Shown piece by piece: positions 1-11,791 of a stretch of 64,000 nt of DNA (positions within the stretch are counted from its first letter, which is position 1; every line of letters begins with the position of its first letter). The notes under the pieces were generated by a model. The model searched no databases. It had not been told where the DNA came from and saw only the letters and a list, made by a program, of their open reading frames with translations. The DNA lies in assembly GCF_002994745.2 (NCBI RefSeq), contig NC_037093.1, positions 44,062,384 through 44,126,383 on the forward strand. Reading direction: 5' to 3'. The translations under genes and the position numbers were made by a program. Origin of the DNA: Rosa chinensis. Lineage: Eukaryota; Streptophyta; Magnoliopsida; Rosales; Rosaceae.

Positions 1-285
1 CTCATATGTTGTTTAAAGCTTGAGCCGTGGTGAAGTAATGTCTTCTGCAAGATCAACCTCCACTCGGTTTGATTGATTTTTTTTTTCTTTTCAAGCTTGA
101 ACTTGATTTAGCTTAGCTTGATTGTGGCGAATTAGACTTGGCTTTGCTAGATCTTAAATTTGTCTAAATATGGTATTGAAAAAATTAGAAAGGTTTACAT
201 AAAATAGATATACAAAACTACAAAAGTAATTATTGGTACATTAAATGAAAGAAATATATTTTTTTTAGTTAAGTTTTTATATCTT

Positions 286-899
286 AAGGCCAGGAGCAAT
301 TAAACTAAATGTTGATGGTGCGCTGATGGCTGATCAGGGGGTCTTTGGCACCGGAGCGGTTTGCAGAGATGAGGAGGGGGCCTGCGTTGGTGTACTGGCA
401 GCACCAGGGATTGGTTACTTGAGCCTGCAAACTTGTGAGTTTTTAGCCTTAATAAATGGGTTGCATTTTTGTCTTCAAGCGGGGTTTTCACATTTGGAGA
501 TTGAAGGTGATGCTCAGAACATTTTTACAGCTCTTAACTCTCCACAGGAGGATTTCAGCCCGGATGGAGCATTAGTAGAGGAAGTCAAGATTCTATTGAG
601 TCATTTTCAGTCTTGTAGTTGGGGTTATATCCCTAGAGAGGATAATAAGGCTGCTCATTGTGTGGCCAGAGCTGGTCTATCTATGTTGTTCCCTACTTAT
701 TGGTGGAGAATGACACCAGATTGGCTAAATCCAATTCTAGTCGACGATCTAATTCATTGAGTTATGTCATTAAGTCTTTGATATGGAGTGTGGTACTCTT
801 CCCTATGGTTTTGTAGGGTTTAATGAGGCCATTATATACTCCTTGATGTAGTTCTTTATTGAGGATGAATGAATTCCCATGTTGATCAAAAACAAAAAA
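286..899 (+). mobile_element. LINE 3' fragment with RNase H domain
   Basis: The reading frame from about 287 to the stop at 758-760 encodes a plant LINE-type RNase H domain (RVT_3 class). It opens with a KLNVDGA block carrying the first catalytic Asp. A CEFLALINGL segment has the Glu, an EIEGDAQ segment has the second Asp, and the C-terminal PREDNKAAHCVAR motif is typical of these retroelements. No reverse transcriptase lies upstream, so the copy is 5'-truncated, as LINEs usually are. The frame ends at 760, is followed by about 130 bp of 3'UTR-like sequence, and finishes in an A-rich run near 890-899, the expected LINE tail. It is a dead fragment, not a host gene. Confidence 0.8.
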
Positions 900-2468
900 A
901 GTCTTGTTTTGAATATTCAATTAGAGCTTAATTCTTGCAAACGAGCCGGATATGAAATTATTCAAATTGGTTCATAAAAATTACAAACTATACACGAGGT
1001 TTACGAACCAAATATACTAGAGTTTAAGATTAGCTTGATTTTTCTATAAAGTTTAATATTGACATGTTCTCTTTACAAACACGAGTTGAAAGAGCTAAAA
1101 ACAAGCTGAACTCAAACCGATTTACAGTCCCCAATTTCAGGTCTTAATTAAGAGAAAATCAAACTAACATAAAAAGTTTTAATGATGTCAGAGTTTCTAA
1201 CTGTCATGTTCACATATTGAGTGGATTCTTTACTTAGTGAGCACTTGAGCTCAATTGTCATTGGATCTAAATTTAACGATTAGAATAAATTTAATAGTCT
1301 TATTATTCTCAACCACCCAACTTAAATTCAATAACAGTTGAGTAGAAATTCACTCTCCAAGTGTTTGTAATCTTCTCACGCCTTGGCCTCTATTTTAGAA
1401 GTGAGAAAAGGTGAGAAAGGTAATACATCTGCCAGTTCTGGGGTAATCCGTGAAATATCAAAACATTGTAGGACCAATTTCAAACAAATCAGATTCCACG
1501 GAGGGACTAAACAACAAATTCCTGACATATTAAAGAGGGGATTTAGAGCCAAAGCTCGAGGCTTTTGAAACCCCCCCGTCTCCTCTTTTCTTTTGCACAA
1601 ACGGTTCCAATGAAATGAGCTAATTAAGGTGATGCCTCTCTTCCCTTCAATCATGGTCGATTCTAATTTCTCTGTCAATCAATTTCTTTCTTTCTTTTCT
1701 GGGTCCAATCTTACTTTTGCTTCTACTATTGTTTGTATCAATTACTATACTTCTCAGACGCCCTATTTAGGTGTTTTTTTTTTTGTTATAGACCATGGTT
1801 TAATCTCAATTGCGTAAGAATCTGTCTCGGTTAGGAATTTCTGTTCCAAAGTGAAATTGATGAATTGGGTGCTCATTAATTTTTGATCTTGGTGGAATTC
1901 ATGCCTCGGAATTGTTGGATTTATGTGAGAATGCAGTGATTATGGTCTTTCCTTTTCTTGCATGATTATGTTGAATTTAATCTCGTAGTTGTTTAATCAT
2001 CTATTAGGCTTTAAGTAGCTGTTTGTCTGAATATAGGTAATTGGCTAGCTGAATTGGTATTTTATGACATTGAGTTTCGATAGTCTATGTAAGTTAGTTA
2101 GGGAACTCTCGGAGTGTACTTTTAGAATATAATGCCAAACTTGAGAGTTTTCCTGCCAAATTAGGAAGAAGAAAACTGAGGGAAATGGTTCGAGTGAAAT
2201 ATTTGTTGTGTTTTACTTCTAGAATTACGTTAGGTTACTACCAGTCGTTTTAGCTATGTGTTTGAGTGATCCCCTTTAGCAAGCTTAGGACATTCTTGGT
2301 TTGTCATGCTCTGTAGAGCTTATGTAAACTGAGCTGTCCTCTGTGGTTTATTTTTATGATTATGAGTTTTCATTTGATTTAACCTCTGATATTTGAAGCC
2401 ACTTTTTATTCATTTGTTTTTATTTTTAAATTTGACTGTTGTTTCCATCGCTATGTCAATATATTCAG
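900..2468 (+). promoter_or_regulatory. Upstream region and likely 5'UTR of the 37-aa-repeat gene
   Basis: No convincing coding sequence is present. The stretch up to about 1350 is AT-rich spacer. Around 1560-1640 there is a C-rich, CT-rich patch resembling a plant 5'UTR, and 1640-2468 reads like a 5'UTR intron: T-rich, ending in a good acceptor (ATATTCAG) directly before the ATG at 2469. The exact transcription start and the donor of the putative leader intron cannot be fixed by eye. Confidence 0.4.
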
Positions 2469-5400
2469 ATGGTTCAGCATACCATAGATTCTAAAACCAA
2501 TGAATATGGGCTTGGAACTGCTGAGGCCGAGTTGTCTAGTCATGATAAGCAGTTGTCAGTTCCTGTAAAGAAGACAGTTTTAAGAGATGTGCAAAATGAC
2601 AAAAGAATTCCAGTGCCCGGCTCTGCTGGGAGCTCTTCTCCATTGAAGGATAAGATACCTAATAGTAATTCCCCTAGAGTTTCTGGCACCAAAAGACCTT
2701 TATCTGAGTGCCAGATGATCCCTCCGGAACAGCAACCCCCCAGTAGTACTTTTGCAAATGGGCATCTTGTCTATGTTCGCAGGAAATCAGAAGCTGACGC
2801 AGTCAGAAGTAGTACTAATGATAATGCAAGCATTAATGCTGATGGTCAGGCATCGAGGAAACTTAGCAACCAAGAGGCAAGCACCGGACCGATATCCCAA
2901 ACAAAGGAGCCAACAGTTCATAGTGCTAATGATAATGCAAACGTTAATGCTGATGGTGAGGTGTTGAAGATAATTAGCCACCAAGAGGCAGGCAAAGGAC
3001 AGATACCCCAAACAAAGGAGCCAACAGTTCACAGTGCTAATGATAATGCAAACGTTAATGCTGATTGTGAGGTGTTGAAGATAATTAGCCACCAAGAGAC
3101 AGGCAAAGGACAGATATCCCAAACAAAGGAGCCAACAGTTCACAGTGCTAATGATAATGCAAACGTTAATGCTGATGGTCAGGCATCGAGGAAACTTAGC
3201 AACCAAGAGGCAAGCAGCCGACCGATATCCCAAACAAAGGAGCCAACAGTTCACAGTGCTAATGATAATGCAAACATTAATGCTGATTGTGAGGTGTTGG
3301 GGATAGTTAGCCACCAAGAGGCAGGCACCGGACAGATATCCAAAACAAAGGAGCCAACAGTTCACAGTGCTAATGATAATGCAAACAATAATGCTGATTG
3401 TGAGGTGTTGAGGATAATTAGCCACCAAGAGGCAGGCACTGGACCTATATCCCAAACAAAGGAGCCAGAAGTTCATTTTGCTGATGATAATGCAAGCATT
3501 AATGCCGATTGTCAGGTATTGAGGAAACTTAGCAATGAAGAGGCAAGCAGCGTACTGATATCCCAAAGAAAGGAGCCACAAGTTCAGTTTACTAATGATA
3601 ATGTAAGCATTAATGCTGATTGTGAGGTGTCGAGGATAGTTAGCCACCAAGAGGCAGGCACTGGACCCATATCCAAAATAAAGGAGCCAAAAGTTCATTG
3701 TGCTAATGATAATGCAAGAATTAATGCTGATTGTGAGGTATTGAGGATAGTTAACCACCAAGAGGCAGGCTCCGGACCCGTATCCAAAACAAAGGAGCCA
3801 AAAGTTCATTTTGCTAATGATAATGCGAGCATTAAGGCTGATTGTCTGGTATTGAGGATAAATAGCCACCAAGAGGCAAGCAGCATACCCATATCCCAAA
3901 CTAAGGAGCCAACAGTTCATAACATTCCGGCGTTTGCACCTTTTCCAAGGGAAGCTGCAGCCATCCCTCCTGGAAAACCATCAGTTTCTCTGCCACACAG
4001 TAAATCTGATGTAAGAGGAGCACCAGTAGGATCCACTTGCCAACCCCTTGCTTCTGCGACCCCTTCATTGGGTAGTTCAAAGGGACTTAAAAATCTGCAT
4101 TGGGAAGAGAGGTTTCATCAGCTGCAGTTGCTATTGAGGAAATTGGACCAATCAGACCATGAGGATTATCTCAAGAGTATGTCTTAAATTGAGAAAATCC
4201 ACCTTATCATTTCATTTTATATTGCTTTATATTCTGTCCACATTGGTTTGCCCTTTGATAATGTTCATGGTTCAGTGCTTCGGTCACTCTCCTCGGTTGA
4301 ACTAAGCAGACATGCGGTTGAGTTGGAAAAGAGGTCAATTCAGCTTTCACTGGAGGAAGGTAATACAAAAATTGTTTTTATTTAATTTTATTTTTTATCA
4401 TATAAATATGCAAGGAAGAACTGTATTGGAAAACACTAAAAGATGGAGGTTCATGCTTTATTCTCGTGTTCTAAATTTTGGAATTCTTTTTTCCTTCTAT
4501 AAATGATTTTGAGAAAGTTCAAAAGAATATTGATTAGGAAAGTTTATGACCTGCTTTCATGATCTTTACATGTAAATTCTTGCCCTATCTACCAACTTTC
4601 TTTACTTCCCCTGTGAATTCTTGTATGTAATTTTTTTATTGTACGTAATATTGTACTAGAATCTAGTGATCTTCAAAAATTACCAATGTTGTGCGAATTA
4701 GCTAATTCACTTATTTTATTACTATTGATGATGTTTTCAGTATTTGGTATATGGTTTGTCAAAATTTTCAAATATTTTCACCTGGTTTGATAGCTGATAT
4801 AATCTTCTTTAAATGTTGTTTGTGTAAAAGAATAAAAGAGTGTCGATAGGGATACACACTCAGTTTTGATGAAATGGCTTTCTTTTCTCCTTTAAAGGAA
4901 ATTACTAAAAAAGTTTTTTTGTTGCTTGGATGCCTGCCTTTCACATGGTATGTATATTTGGTTACATTCTGTGCAAAATGCAGCACATTGATCACTCTAG
5001 CAGCACTACTGCTAATGTTTGAACCGCGACCAAATAGAAAGCATGAGTGAGTCTCTAAATTGGTAGAAGCACGTGGTACGTGAGTCTTGGTAATTGCAAA
5101 CTTTAGCTAGGCAGCTTGCACATGTAGGCTGCTGTATTCATTGTTAAATGTGAGAATAGTGAATAGTGTGAGTTAGCCTGCAGATGTCTATGTATTGTGA
5201 ATAGTGATCAAACTTTTTGGGTAGATTACATTATGTTTGGTTTTGGTTTTCAAACTGTGTTGTCGCTTTATTCCCTACCCTCCTACATGTTTACAAAATC
5301 ATAACTCCATATATGATGCATTGATGATGATATTTGGAGTTGGAGAGCAGAAGTTCTTTTAGTTTCTATACACTATAACTACCTGGAAATAATAGAAAGC

Positions 5401-5688
5401 ATAATGTTTCATATCCCAACTGCTACGTAGTCACTCCTTCTATTGTTGCAGAAACCATTGTAGTCAGGTAGTGGTTGCATATCAAGTTCTTAAGCATCTA
5501 TTTAATTATGCATGTATACTTCTACCTTGAATATGTGGAAAAAGCATGAAACCTATCTCACATTCCTTTTTGCATTTTCCATTATTACAGCAAAAGAGTT
5601 GAAGCGAGTTGGGGTTTTGAATGTTCTGGGAAAACCTATGAAGCCTTTTAAAGTGCCCTCAGCTCTTCAAGACAGATCTGAGAAGTGA
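2469..5688 (+). CDS. Plant protein of unknown function with ten 37-aa tandem repeats (3 coding exons)
   Basis: Coding exons are 2469-4176, 4276-4359 and 5591-5688. Both introns have GT..AG borders, all junctions are phase 1, and together they give 1890 nt (629 aa). The upstream in-frame codons before 2469 belong to intron sequence and do not begin with ATG. The ATG lies directly after an AG acceptor, so translation may start at the first bases of exon 2. Residues 1-116 are polar and include a YVRRKSE motif. Residues 117-486 are ten 37-aa repeats rich in Asn, Asp and Ser. The C-terminus (from about 545) has a WEERFHQLQLLLRKLDQ stretch continuing across exons 3 and 4 into a charged helical segment (SRHAVELEKRSIQLSLEE) and a short basic tail. 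The clean splice phases and open frame argue for a functional gene. I recognise the C-terminal block as a plant-conserved type but cannot name a function; a coiled-coil interaction role is possible. Confidence 0.75.
2817..3926 (+). repeat. Ten 111-bp in-frame tandem repeats (37 aa each)
   Basis: Ten consecutive units each begin with a codon block for NDNA or a variant, and each ends with a KEP-x-VH motif about 35 residues later. Units 1-6 are closest to each other, and units 7-10 are more diverged. Two unit subtypes alternate: GQASRKLSNQEAS in units 1 and 4 (unit 7 is similar), and EVLRIISHQEAG in most others. This suggests duplication of multi-unit blocks rather than single-unit slippage. 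The period is a multiple of three and the frame is intact, so selection has kept the array coding. Confidence 0.95.
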
Positions 5689-6540
5689 ACAAACACCAGG
5701 AATGAGGGGGTAATTGTGATAATCAGTACATTGCTGCTGGGTGAAAAATGTGCCTACTAGTTTCTTTTCCACTGGTTCCATCTTGTGCAGTTGTTAATTC
5801 TCCAGTTGGTTTGCTGGTATTTACTGCAAGTCTGTAATATTGCACTTCTAAATCTGCAGTATCTTTTTATCAGCTGTAGCCTAGGCTGCTGAAAGTATTG
5901 ATATGTGACTGTTGAAAAGTAAATAGAAAAAGAAATCTGTCAATTGCTTTGCAATTCTTCCTTGCAATTTGTTATTTAATTATGAGTTAGTTTGTGTTGT
6001 GAGGTCTTTATTCAAGCTTTTGGTTCGTTGCTGGAAAGCAGGATATTTTCTAAACCTTCAAATTAATTTATCCTATTTATGTTGGAGAAGAAAACAAGTT
6101 ATTGTTTATATAAAGCAATTTCCCTTTTATTTTATTTTCTTTTCTTTTCAGTTAAACCATTGACAAACTCATACGTCAGTGTAGACGTTTATGGTGTTTT
6201 GCTTCGAATACTTTCCCCTTAAGAACTTGTTTCCAGCTCATTGTGCTTTCTGCAACCCTCCTGGCAATCTCAATACTTTGCTTCCAATATATTTCTCTCT
6301 TCTAAGAACGTTTCTGAAATAAGTAGAATTTTGTCCCTTTTCTTTCTGCAACAGTGATGGCACTTATTTTTGGGAGCCATGGACTAGGGTTGCTTCTAGT
6401 CATTCTTTTCTATTTATGAATTTTCATTGTTAGTGGCGAGCAAAATGATAGCAGCTTAAATTGTGAAAATGAAATTGTAGATGGCAAGAGTCACTCCTTT
6501 TTATTTTTATTTATTTATTTACAAGAGACTACTATTGACC
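5689..6540. other. 3'UTR and spacer downstream of the repeat gene
   Basis: The first few hundred bases after the stop at 5688 are probably 3'UTR: T-rich, with no long frame and no second exon. The rest is ordinary AT-rich spacer. I see no transposon border until the GGCCCG-rich sequence at about 6545. Confidence 0.4.
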
Positions 6541-6689
6541 GACAACTCGTTGCGCGGATCAAGTAGACCGATGGAGGCCCGCCGGTCCGGTGGGTAGAGG
6601 GCCGGGCTTGGTTTAGGGGTTTGAAACTGGGCCTATGAAAAGCCCGTTAGGCCCGGCCTGTAAAAGCCCACAAACAAAAAATATTATAT

Positions 6690-7320
6690 AAATAACACAG
6701 AAACTGTTGTGCAGAACACCTAACTTTGCTGAATTACTGGGAACTGCTCGGATGGAATTAGGAGTTGTACCCTATATGCACGGAAAGCCCCATGTGTCTA
6801 GTTTCGGTGGAATTTTATGGTTTGCGATTCCGTCTTTTCTAGAAGGAGTTATGACAATTTAAGTGAAGGCAGTTCAGCTTGAACGAGAATTTGCAACACA
6901 GAAACTGTTGTGCAGAACACCTAACTTCACTGAATTACTGGGAACTTCTCGAATGGAATTAAGAGCTGTACCCTATATGCATGGAAAGCCCCATGTGTCT
7001 AGTTTCTGAAAAATTTTACGGTTTACGATTCTGACTTTTCTAGGAGTTATGGCAATTTAAAGGCAGTTTTGCTTGGACGGGAATCTGTAATATCTTTTAC
7101 AAGTTCATGTCTAGAACTGAACTTTGCTGAATTACTGGGTACTTCTCGAATAGAATTAGGAGATGTACCATATATGCACGGAAAGCCCCATGTGTCTAGT
7201 TTCTGAAGAATTTTACGGTTTGTGATTCCGACTTTTCTAGAAGGAGTTATGGCAATTTAAGTGAAGACAGTTCAGCTTGAACTGGAATCTGCAACATCTT
7301 TTACAAGTTTATGTCTAGAA
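6690..7320. repeat. Three tandem copies of a roughly 200-bp non-coding unit
   Basis: A unit containing GAATTACTGGG, a CACGGAAAGCCCCATG block and GGAGTTATG recurs at about 6723, 6924 and 7121 (spacing about 200 bp). The copies differ by scattered substitutions and small indels. The CGGAAAGCCC...GAGTTAT theme resembles, on the opposite strand, sequence near 40.66-40.74 kb. Confidence 0.75.
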
Positions 7321-7457
7321 GGCCCATCACATATATTTGGAAATCTTCAGTGTGCCACACCATCATTATATGTGTGTGTGTCTCTTTGTGTGAATGTAAT
7401 TTTGTTGTAATTTGGCTTATGGTGAAATTGGACGTTCTCATACTTCTATATAGAATA

Positions 7458-7477
7458 TGTGCATATATATATATATG

Positions 7478-7518
<41 letters not shown>

Positions 7519-7519
7519 T
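7458..7519. repeat. TA-rich microsatellite
   Basis: An imperfect (TA)n run interrupted by two TG steps. It lies between the 200-bp array and the 520-bp array. Confidence 0.9.
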
Positions 7520-7539
7520 CTATATGCCATGAATACGGT

Positions 7540-8745
7540 TGACTGATTCAATCGGATTTGAAAATATGGTGAAATTAGCTAAATTTTTTACCACACTGAT
7601 AATTTATTATAATAATCTCATCCAACGGTCGGTTTTTCCATTTTATTTGTATTGATAGAGGTTGCTCTTTGGTGTGTATGATATATAAATATAGGTTTAT
7701 AAGAGTAACTAAGTTTGACCTACTTGATCGAATTCGAAACGAGAACCAAATTGGCTGGATTTTCTACAACCACCATAAAACATTACAATCTCTCCATCGA
7801 GCTCCGAAATCATTTTCCATCGATGGAATTTTTAGAATGAACCTCAACAATTTAAATGCAATATATAAGTCAATACAACTTTAGGAGGCAAATTGTTATA
7901 GGCCAATGTCTTTGTAATTAAAATTGAAGTTTTTATTTTATGTTCACACACATCCATCGATGGAATATTTACAGACGTGATGTGAAAAAATAAGCACGTT
8001 TCACGGTCATCATGCCATCGGTCAACTAAGAAGACATACAAGTGACGGCGGTTGACCAATTCGATCGGATTCGAAAATATAGTGAAATTGGCTAAATTTT
8101 TTACCACACTCATAATTTATTGTAATAATCATATCCAAAGGTTGGTTTTTCCATTTTCTTTGAATTGATAGAGGTTGCTATTTAGAGTGTATGATATATA
8201 AATATAGGTTTATAAGAGTAACTAAGTTTGACTTAGTTGATCGAATTCGAAACGAGAACCAAATTGGCTGAAATTTTTACAACCACCATAAAACATTACA
8301 ATATCTCCATCGAGCGGTTGGTTTCTCCAAATTAATTTTTCACTTCATGTTTGCTTTAAAATGAACCTCAACAATTTAAATGCAATGTATAAGTTATACA
8401 ACTTTAGGAGGCAAATTGGTATAGACCAACGTATTTGTAATTAAAATTGAAATTTTTATCTTATGTCCACGCACATCCATCGATGAAATATTTACAAATG
8501 TGATGTAAAAAAATTAGCGCGTTTCGCGGTCGTCAAACCATCGGTCAACCAAGAAAACATACAAATTACTATGGTTGACCAATCAGAACGGGTTCAAAAC
8601 TATGGTGAAGTTGACTGAATTTTTAACCACACGCTTAATTTATTATAATAATCACATCCAACGGTCGGTTTCCCATTTTCTTTGAATTGATAGAGGTTGC
8701 TCTTTGGAATGTATGATATATAAATATAGATTTATATAAAAAAAA
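7540..8745. repeat. Tandem array of a roughly 520-bp unit (2.3 copies)
   Basis: Copies start near 7538, 8050 and 8572, each with a GTTGAC(C/T)GATTC-like opening. Each continues through a TTTTTACCACAC block, a CATCCAACGGTCGGTTT block and a TGATAGAGGTTGCT block. The third copy is cut short near 8745. No coding capacity is seen. The divergence between copies suggests an old array. Confidence 0.8.
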
Positions 8746-8932
8746 ATTAGTGTCTTTAAATATTTATAATAAATAAAGCCCACAAGGCTTGTCCCGAAAA
8801 AGCCCGCAAGACCCGGCCCGCCATTATTTAAAAATATAGTAAGATCCTGCTCGGCCGGCCCAAACCCTCTATAAATGGGCCGGGCCAGGCGAGGCCTACC
8901 GCCAACTTACAGAAAAAACCTCAATGCTCTGG

Positions 8933-9253
8933 CTATTGCTGCTTGGCTTCGTCATCAAGGTAGTACCAATCACAGACCACCATCACGTACAAACCACAGT
9001 CATAAAAATTCTTCTGCTTCGGCATGCATCCCTCTTCTTTAAAATCATCATCTTCCTCATGATACCAGTAACCTCTTGGCAAAAGAAACCCACGAGCATC
9101 CCTATCCCAACGAGTATAACCAGACCTCGAGTTCATATAATCCCCATTCCACAACCAACTACAGGGAAAAACACGTTGATGATACCCCCAGGGCATATCC
9201 TCTTCTTCCCAATTCGGTCGCATCCTTTGTTTCTTCTGATTATATCGTTGCAA
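8933..9253 (-). pseudogene. Short fragment resembling the C-terminal part of a Ulp1-type (C48) cysteine protease
   Basis: The minus-strand frame ends with a KQKNFYDCGLYVMVVCDWYY segment. In C48/Ulp1 peptidases, including those carried by plant Mutator-like transposons, a Gln followed a few residues later by a DCG with the catalytic Cys is the hallmark, and this piece fits it. The frame has no ATG at its upstream end, and no His or Asp part of the triad is found nearby. It is at best a decayed fragment. The match rests on one motif, so chance resemblance is possible. Confidence 0.35.
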
Positions 9254-9429
9254 CTAGTTTTTCTGCATCCATCATACTAGTATTAGTAGTATCTCCATTG
9301 ATCATGGTACAATCTCCATCGACCACACTAGTTTTAAAAAATGTTGATCAATGATGAGAAATGTGTTTGGTAAAGACGAGTAACATCCCTGAATTTCGAT
9401 GGTGGAGTTATCGACAGTTGGAAGACAGT

Positions 9430-9625
9430 GGATTGCGAGAATTGACTACACCCGGTTTTAGGGGTTATTATTTGGCCCTTCGCCCTAAACCCGCCCAAAG
9501 ACCGACCCTTTTTCAAATAGGCTAGGGTATGGGCCATGCAAATGAAGTCCGGCCCAGCCTTTTGAGCTCGTTAAGGCCAAGCCCGGGCCGACGCTTTAAG
9601 CCTACCCAATTAAGCCTTAATAATT
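9430..9625. repeat. GGCCCG-rich transposon-end fragment
   Basis: This block has several GGCCCAGCC, AAGCCCGGGCC and CCGCCC motifs in an AT-rich surround, like the subterminal regions at 6.57-6.66 and 8.78-8.90 kb. It is probably a piece of a hAT-like element end. No paired end is recognised. Confidence 0.35.
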
Positions 9626-9640
9626 TTATATTTTTTATAG

Positions 9641-10053
9641 GGCTAAATACTAGTTAGTACCCATTTGTTTAAGTCTAAAATCAATTCAGTCCCTGAACTT
9701 CTAATTTTATCAAAAACACCCCTACACTTTCAATTTTGATCTAATAGGTCCAATTCATTAATATTCTGTTATGGGTTCAAGTTGTAGCTGGATTATTTGT
9801 TGAAAAACTATTTATTTTTAATAGTAGGACTCACTCCTAAATTGACTATGCAGACCACCTCGACACCACATCATAAAACATAGGCCATATATGAGTCACG
9901 TTAACAAGTTAAATAACTCAATTGTCGGAAAACTACCAAATTGGACCTATTAGATCAAAATTGAAAGTGCAATGATATTTTTGATGAAATTAGAAGTTCA
10001 TGGACTGAATTGATTTTGGACCTAAACCACAGGGTGGTAATTTGTATTTAGCC
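9641..10053. mobile_element. MITE with long terminal inverted repeats
   Basis: The left end, GGCTAAATAC..., and the right end, ...GTATTTAGCC, are inverted copies over at least 85 bp, including the CAAAATCAATTCAGTCC block. The outermost 10 bp match almost exactly. The inside is non-coding. Flanks are AT-rich (TTTTTTATA-like on both sides), so a target duplication is plausible but not certain. The long TIRs suggest a Mutator-like derivative. Confidence 0.8.
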
Positions 10054-10135
10054 ATTTTTTTATATTTTTTAAGTATGTTTCTCTTTTTTCAATAACATAC
10101 AACTTCTCTCTTTTTTTTTGTAATTTATTTCCTGC

Positions 10136-10302
10136 TGTTTTAGGGAATCAGAAATTGAGAGAAATTCGCTGTGTATTCTCATTGATAATAGGGGCCTCTT
10201 TATATAGAGGATTACAATGCATAGAATCTCAATCATACAAGAAAAGTAATCGTACATTGAATAGGAATCTAGATCCTTCTAAAATTAGGGTTTACTTGAA
10301 CA
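10136..10302 (-). repeat. 3' LTR of copia copy 1
   Basis: The LTR is bounded by TG...CA (TGTTCAAG... to ...CTAAAACA on the minus strand) and preceded by an AAGGGGGAG polypurine tract at 10303-10312. A TATATAAAGAGG box lies at about 10196-10206. It is 167 bp long and lacks about 50 bp present in the 218-bp LTR at 58529-58746. Confidence 0.85.
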
Positions 10303-10462
10303 CTCCCCCTTGTGTTGCCCAAACGCGGTGCTTCTCTCGTTGCCTCGTTAAAAACCTTGCCGAGTAACAAAAACTCAGTGGGACAAAAATAATCTCTGTT
10401 GAAGGGAAAAAGAGCACAACACACCCTTCACGAATCAAGACGAACATGTAGACATCTCCCCC

Positions 10463-11791
10463 TCATGTCTGCACCTCCCCCAGATGACTACGATGTTCAG
10501 ATAATTTCCGCAACCCAATTCTTGCCACATGTTTCTCGAACGTGGATTTGGGCAATGACTTAGTGAACAAGTCTGCCACATTGTCCTCAGATCGAACCTG
10601 GTTCACTTTGATTTTGAGGAGCTTCTGTTGTTGTTGATTGTAGAAGAATTTAGGCGATATGTGCTTGGTGTTGTCGCCTTTGATGTAGCCTTGCTTCATT
10701 TGTTCAATGCAAGCAGCATTATCTTCATAAATGCTTGTTGACTCATCTGTGATAGACTTCAGACCACAAATTCTTCGAACATGCGTAACTATGGACCTAA
10801 GCCATATACATTCACGAACTGCTTCGTGAAGAGCAATGATCTCTGCATGATTCGAAGAGATAGCGACTATGGTCTGCTTTGTAGACCTCCAAGATGTCGC
10901 GGTCTTTCCCATGGTGAAAACATAACCAGTTTGGGAGCGACCTTTGTGTGGATCAGAGAGGTACCCAACATCAGCAAAACCTTCCAAAACACTTACATCG
11001 TTTTGGGATGGGGAGAGGGAACGCAGTCTACCATATGTGGCGTCCCTGACAGTAGATGGGTGCAAATCCATCTTCTCTCTGTATGGATAGAACAAGCCCA
11101 TATCAATCGTACCACTTAGGTATCAAAAGATATCTTTAACACCAGTCCAATAGTGTCGTGTTGGCGCAGAGCTATATCTAGCTAGCAAGTTCACGGAGAA
11201 TGAGATATCCGGTCTTATGCATTGTGTTAAGTACAATAATGCGCCTATTGGACTTAAGTAGTGCTCTTCTGCCTCTAGCACTTCTTCGTCGTCATCTTTT
11301 GGACGGAATGGATCATTCTTTGGATCAAGACTACGGACGACCATTGGGGTGCTTGAAGGCTTAATCTTGTCAGTGTTGAAACGCCTAAGCATCTTTTGGG
11401 TATAATCTAATTGATGAATCAGGATACCATCTCTACGATGCTCAAGTTCTAAACCGAGACAAAACCGTGTTTTCCCAAGATCTTTCATCTCAAACTCGGA
11501 TTTCAAGTGTTCAACAGTTTCCCTTAACTCTCTAAGGGTGCCAATTATGTTCATGTCATCAACATAAACCGCTACTATTGCAAATCCGGAACTTGTCATT
11601 TTTATGAACACACATGGGCATAGTTCATTGTTGACATATCCATTTCCAATCAAGTAGTCACTTAGACGGTTATACCACATCCGTCCGGATTGTTTCAATC
11701 CATATAGTGAGCGTTTCAATCTAATCGCAAATGCGCTTCGTGGTTTGGAACCACTTGATTTGGGTAACTGAAGTCCATCTGGGACCTTCAT
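10463..11791 (-). pseudogene. Copia pol fragment: RT and RNase H, one in-frame stop
   Basis: The upstream half (11791-11126) carries copia RT. It has LKRSLYGLKQSGRMWY, the catalytic YVDD box (VAVYVDDMNIIG) and the GALLYLTQCIRPDISF block. After an in-frame TGA at 11123-11125 the same frame continues. It runs through the RNase H core with GRSQTGYVFTMG, the NHAEIIALHEA block and the ADLFTKSLP terminus. The related copy at 59.4-59.7 kb has Arg at the position of the stop, so a CGA to TGA change is likely. Upstream of 11791 the frame is broken further. It is not functional. Confidence 0.9.

Larger units (their letters stand above)
6545..8912. mobile_element. Possible non-autonomous hAT-like element with GGCCCG-rich ends
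   Basis: Both edges (6570-6665 and 8775-8905) are dense in GGCCCG/GGGCCGGG motifs in opposite orientation, set in otherwise AT-rich DNA. Such subterminal repeats are typical of plant Ac/nDart-like hAT elements. The inner 2 kb is non-coding and made of two tandem arrays. Exact TIRs and an 8-bp TSD could not be identified, so the borders and the class assignment are tentative. Confidence 0.4.

Noticed and set aside
2787..3920. 377-codon antisense open frame across the 37-aa repeat array
   Set aside because: The repeat period is a multiple of three, so any frame free of stops in one unit stays open through all ten. It is an artefact of the array.
7540..8745. CRISPR-like or satellite array
   Set aside because: Units are about 520 bp, few and diverged; this is a eukaryotic tandem repeat without spacers.
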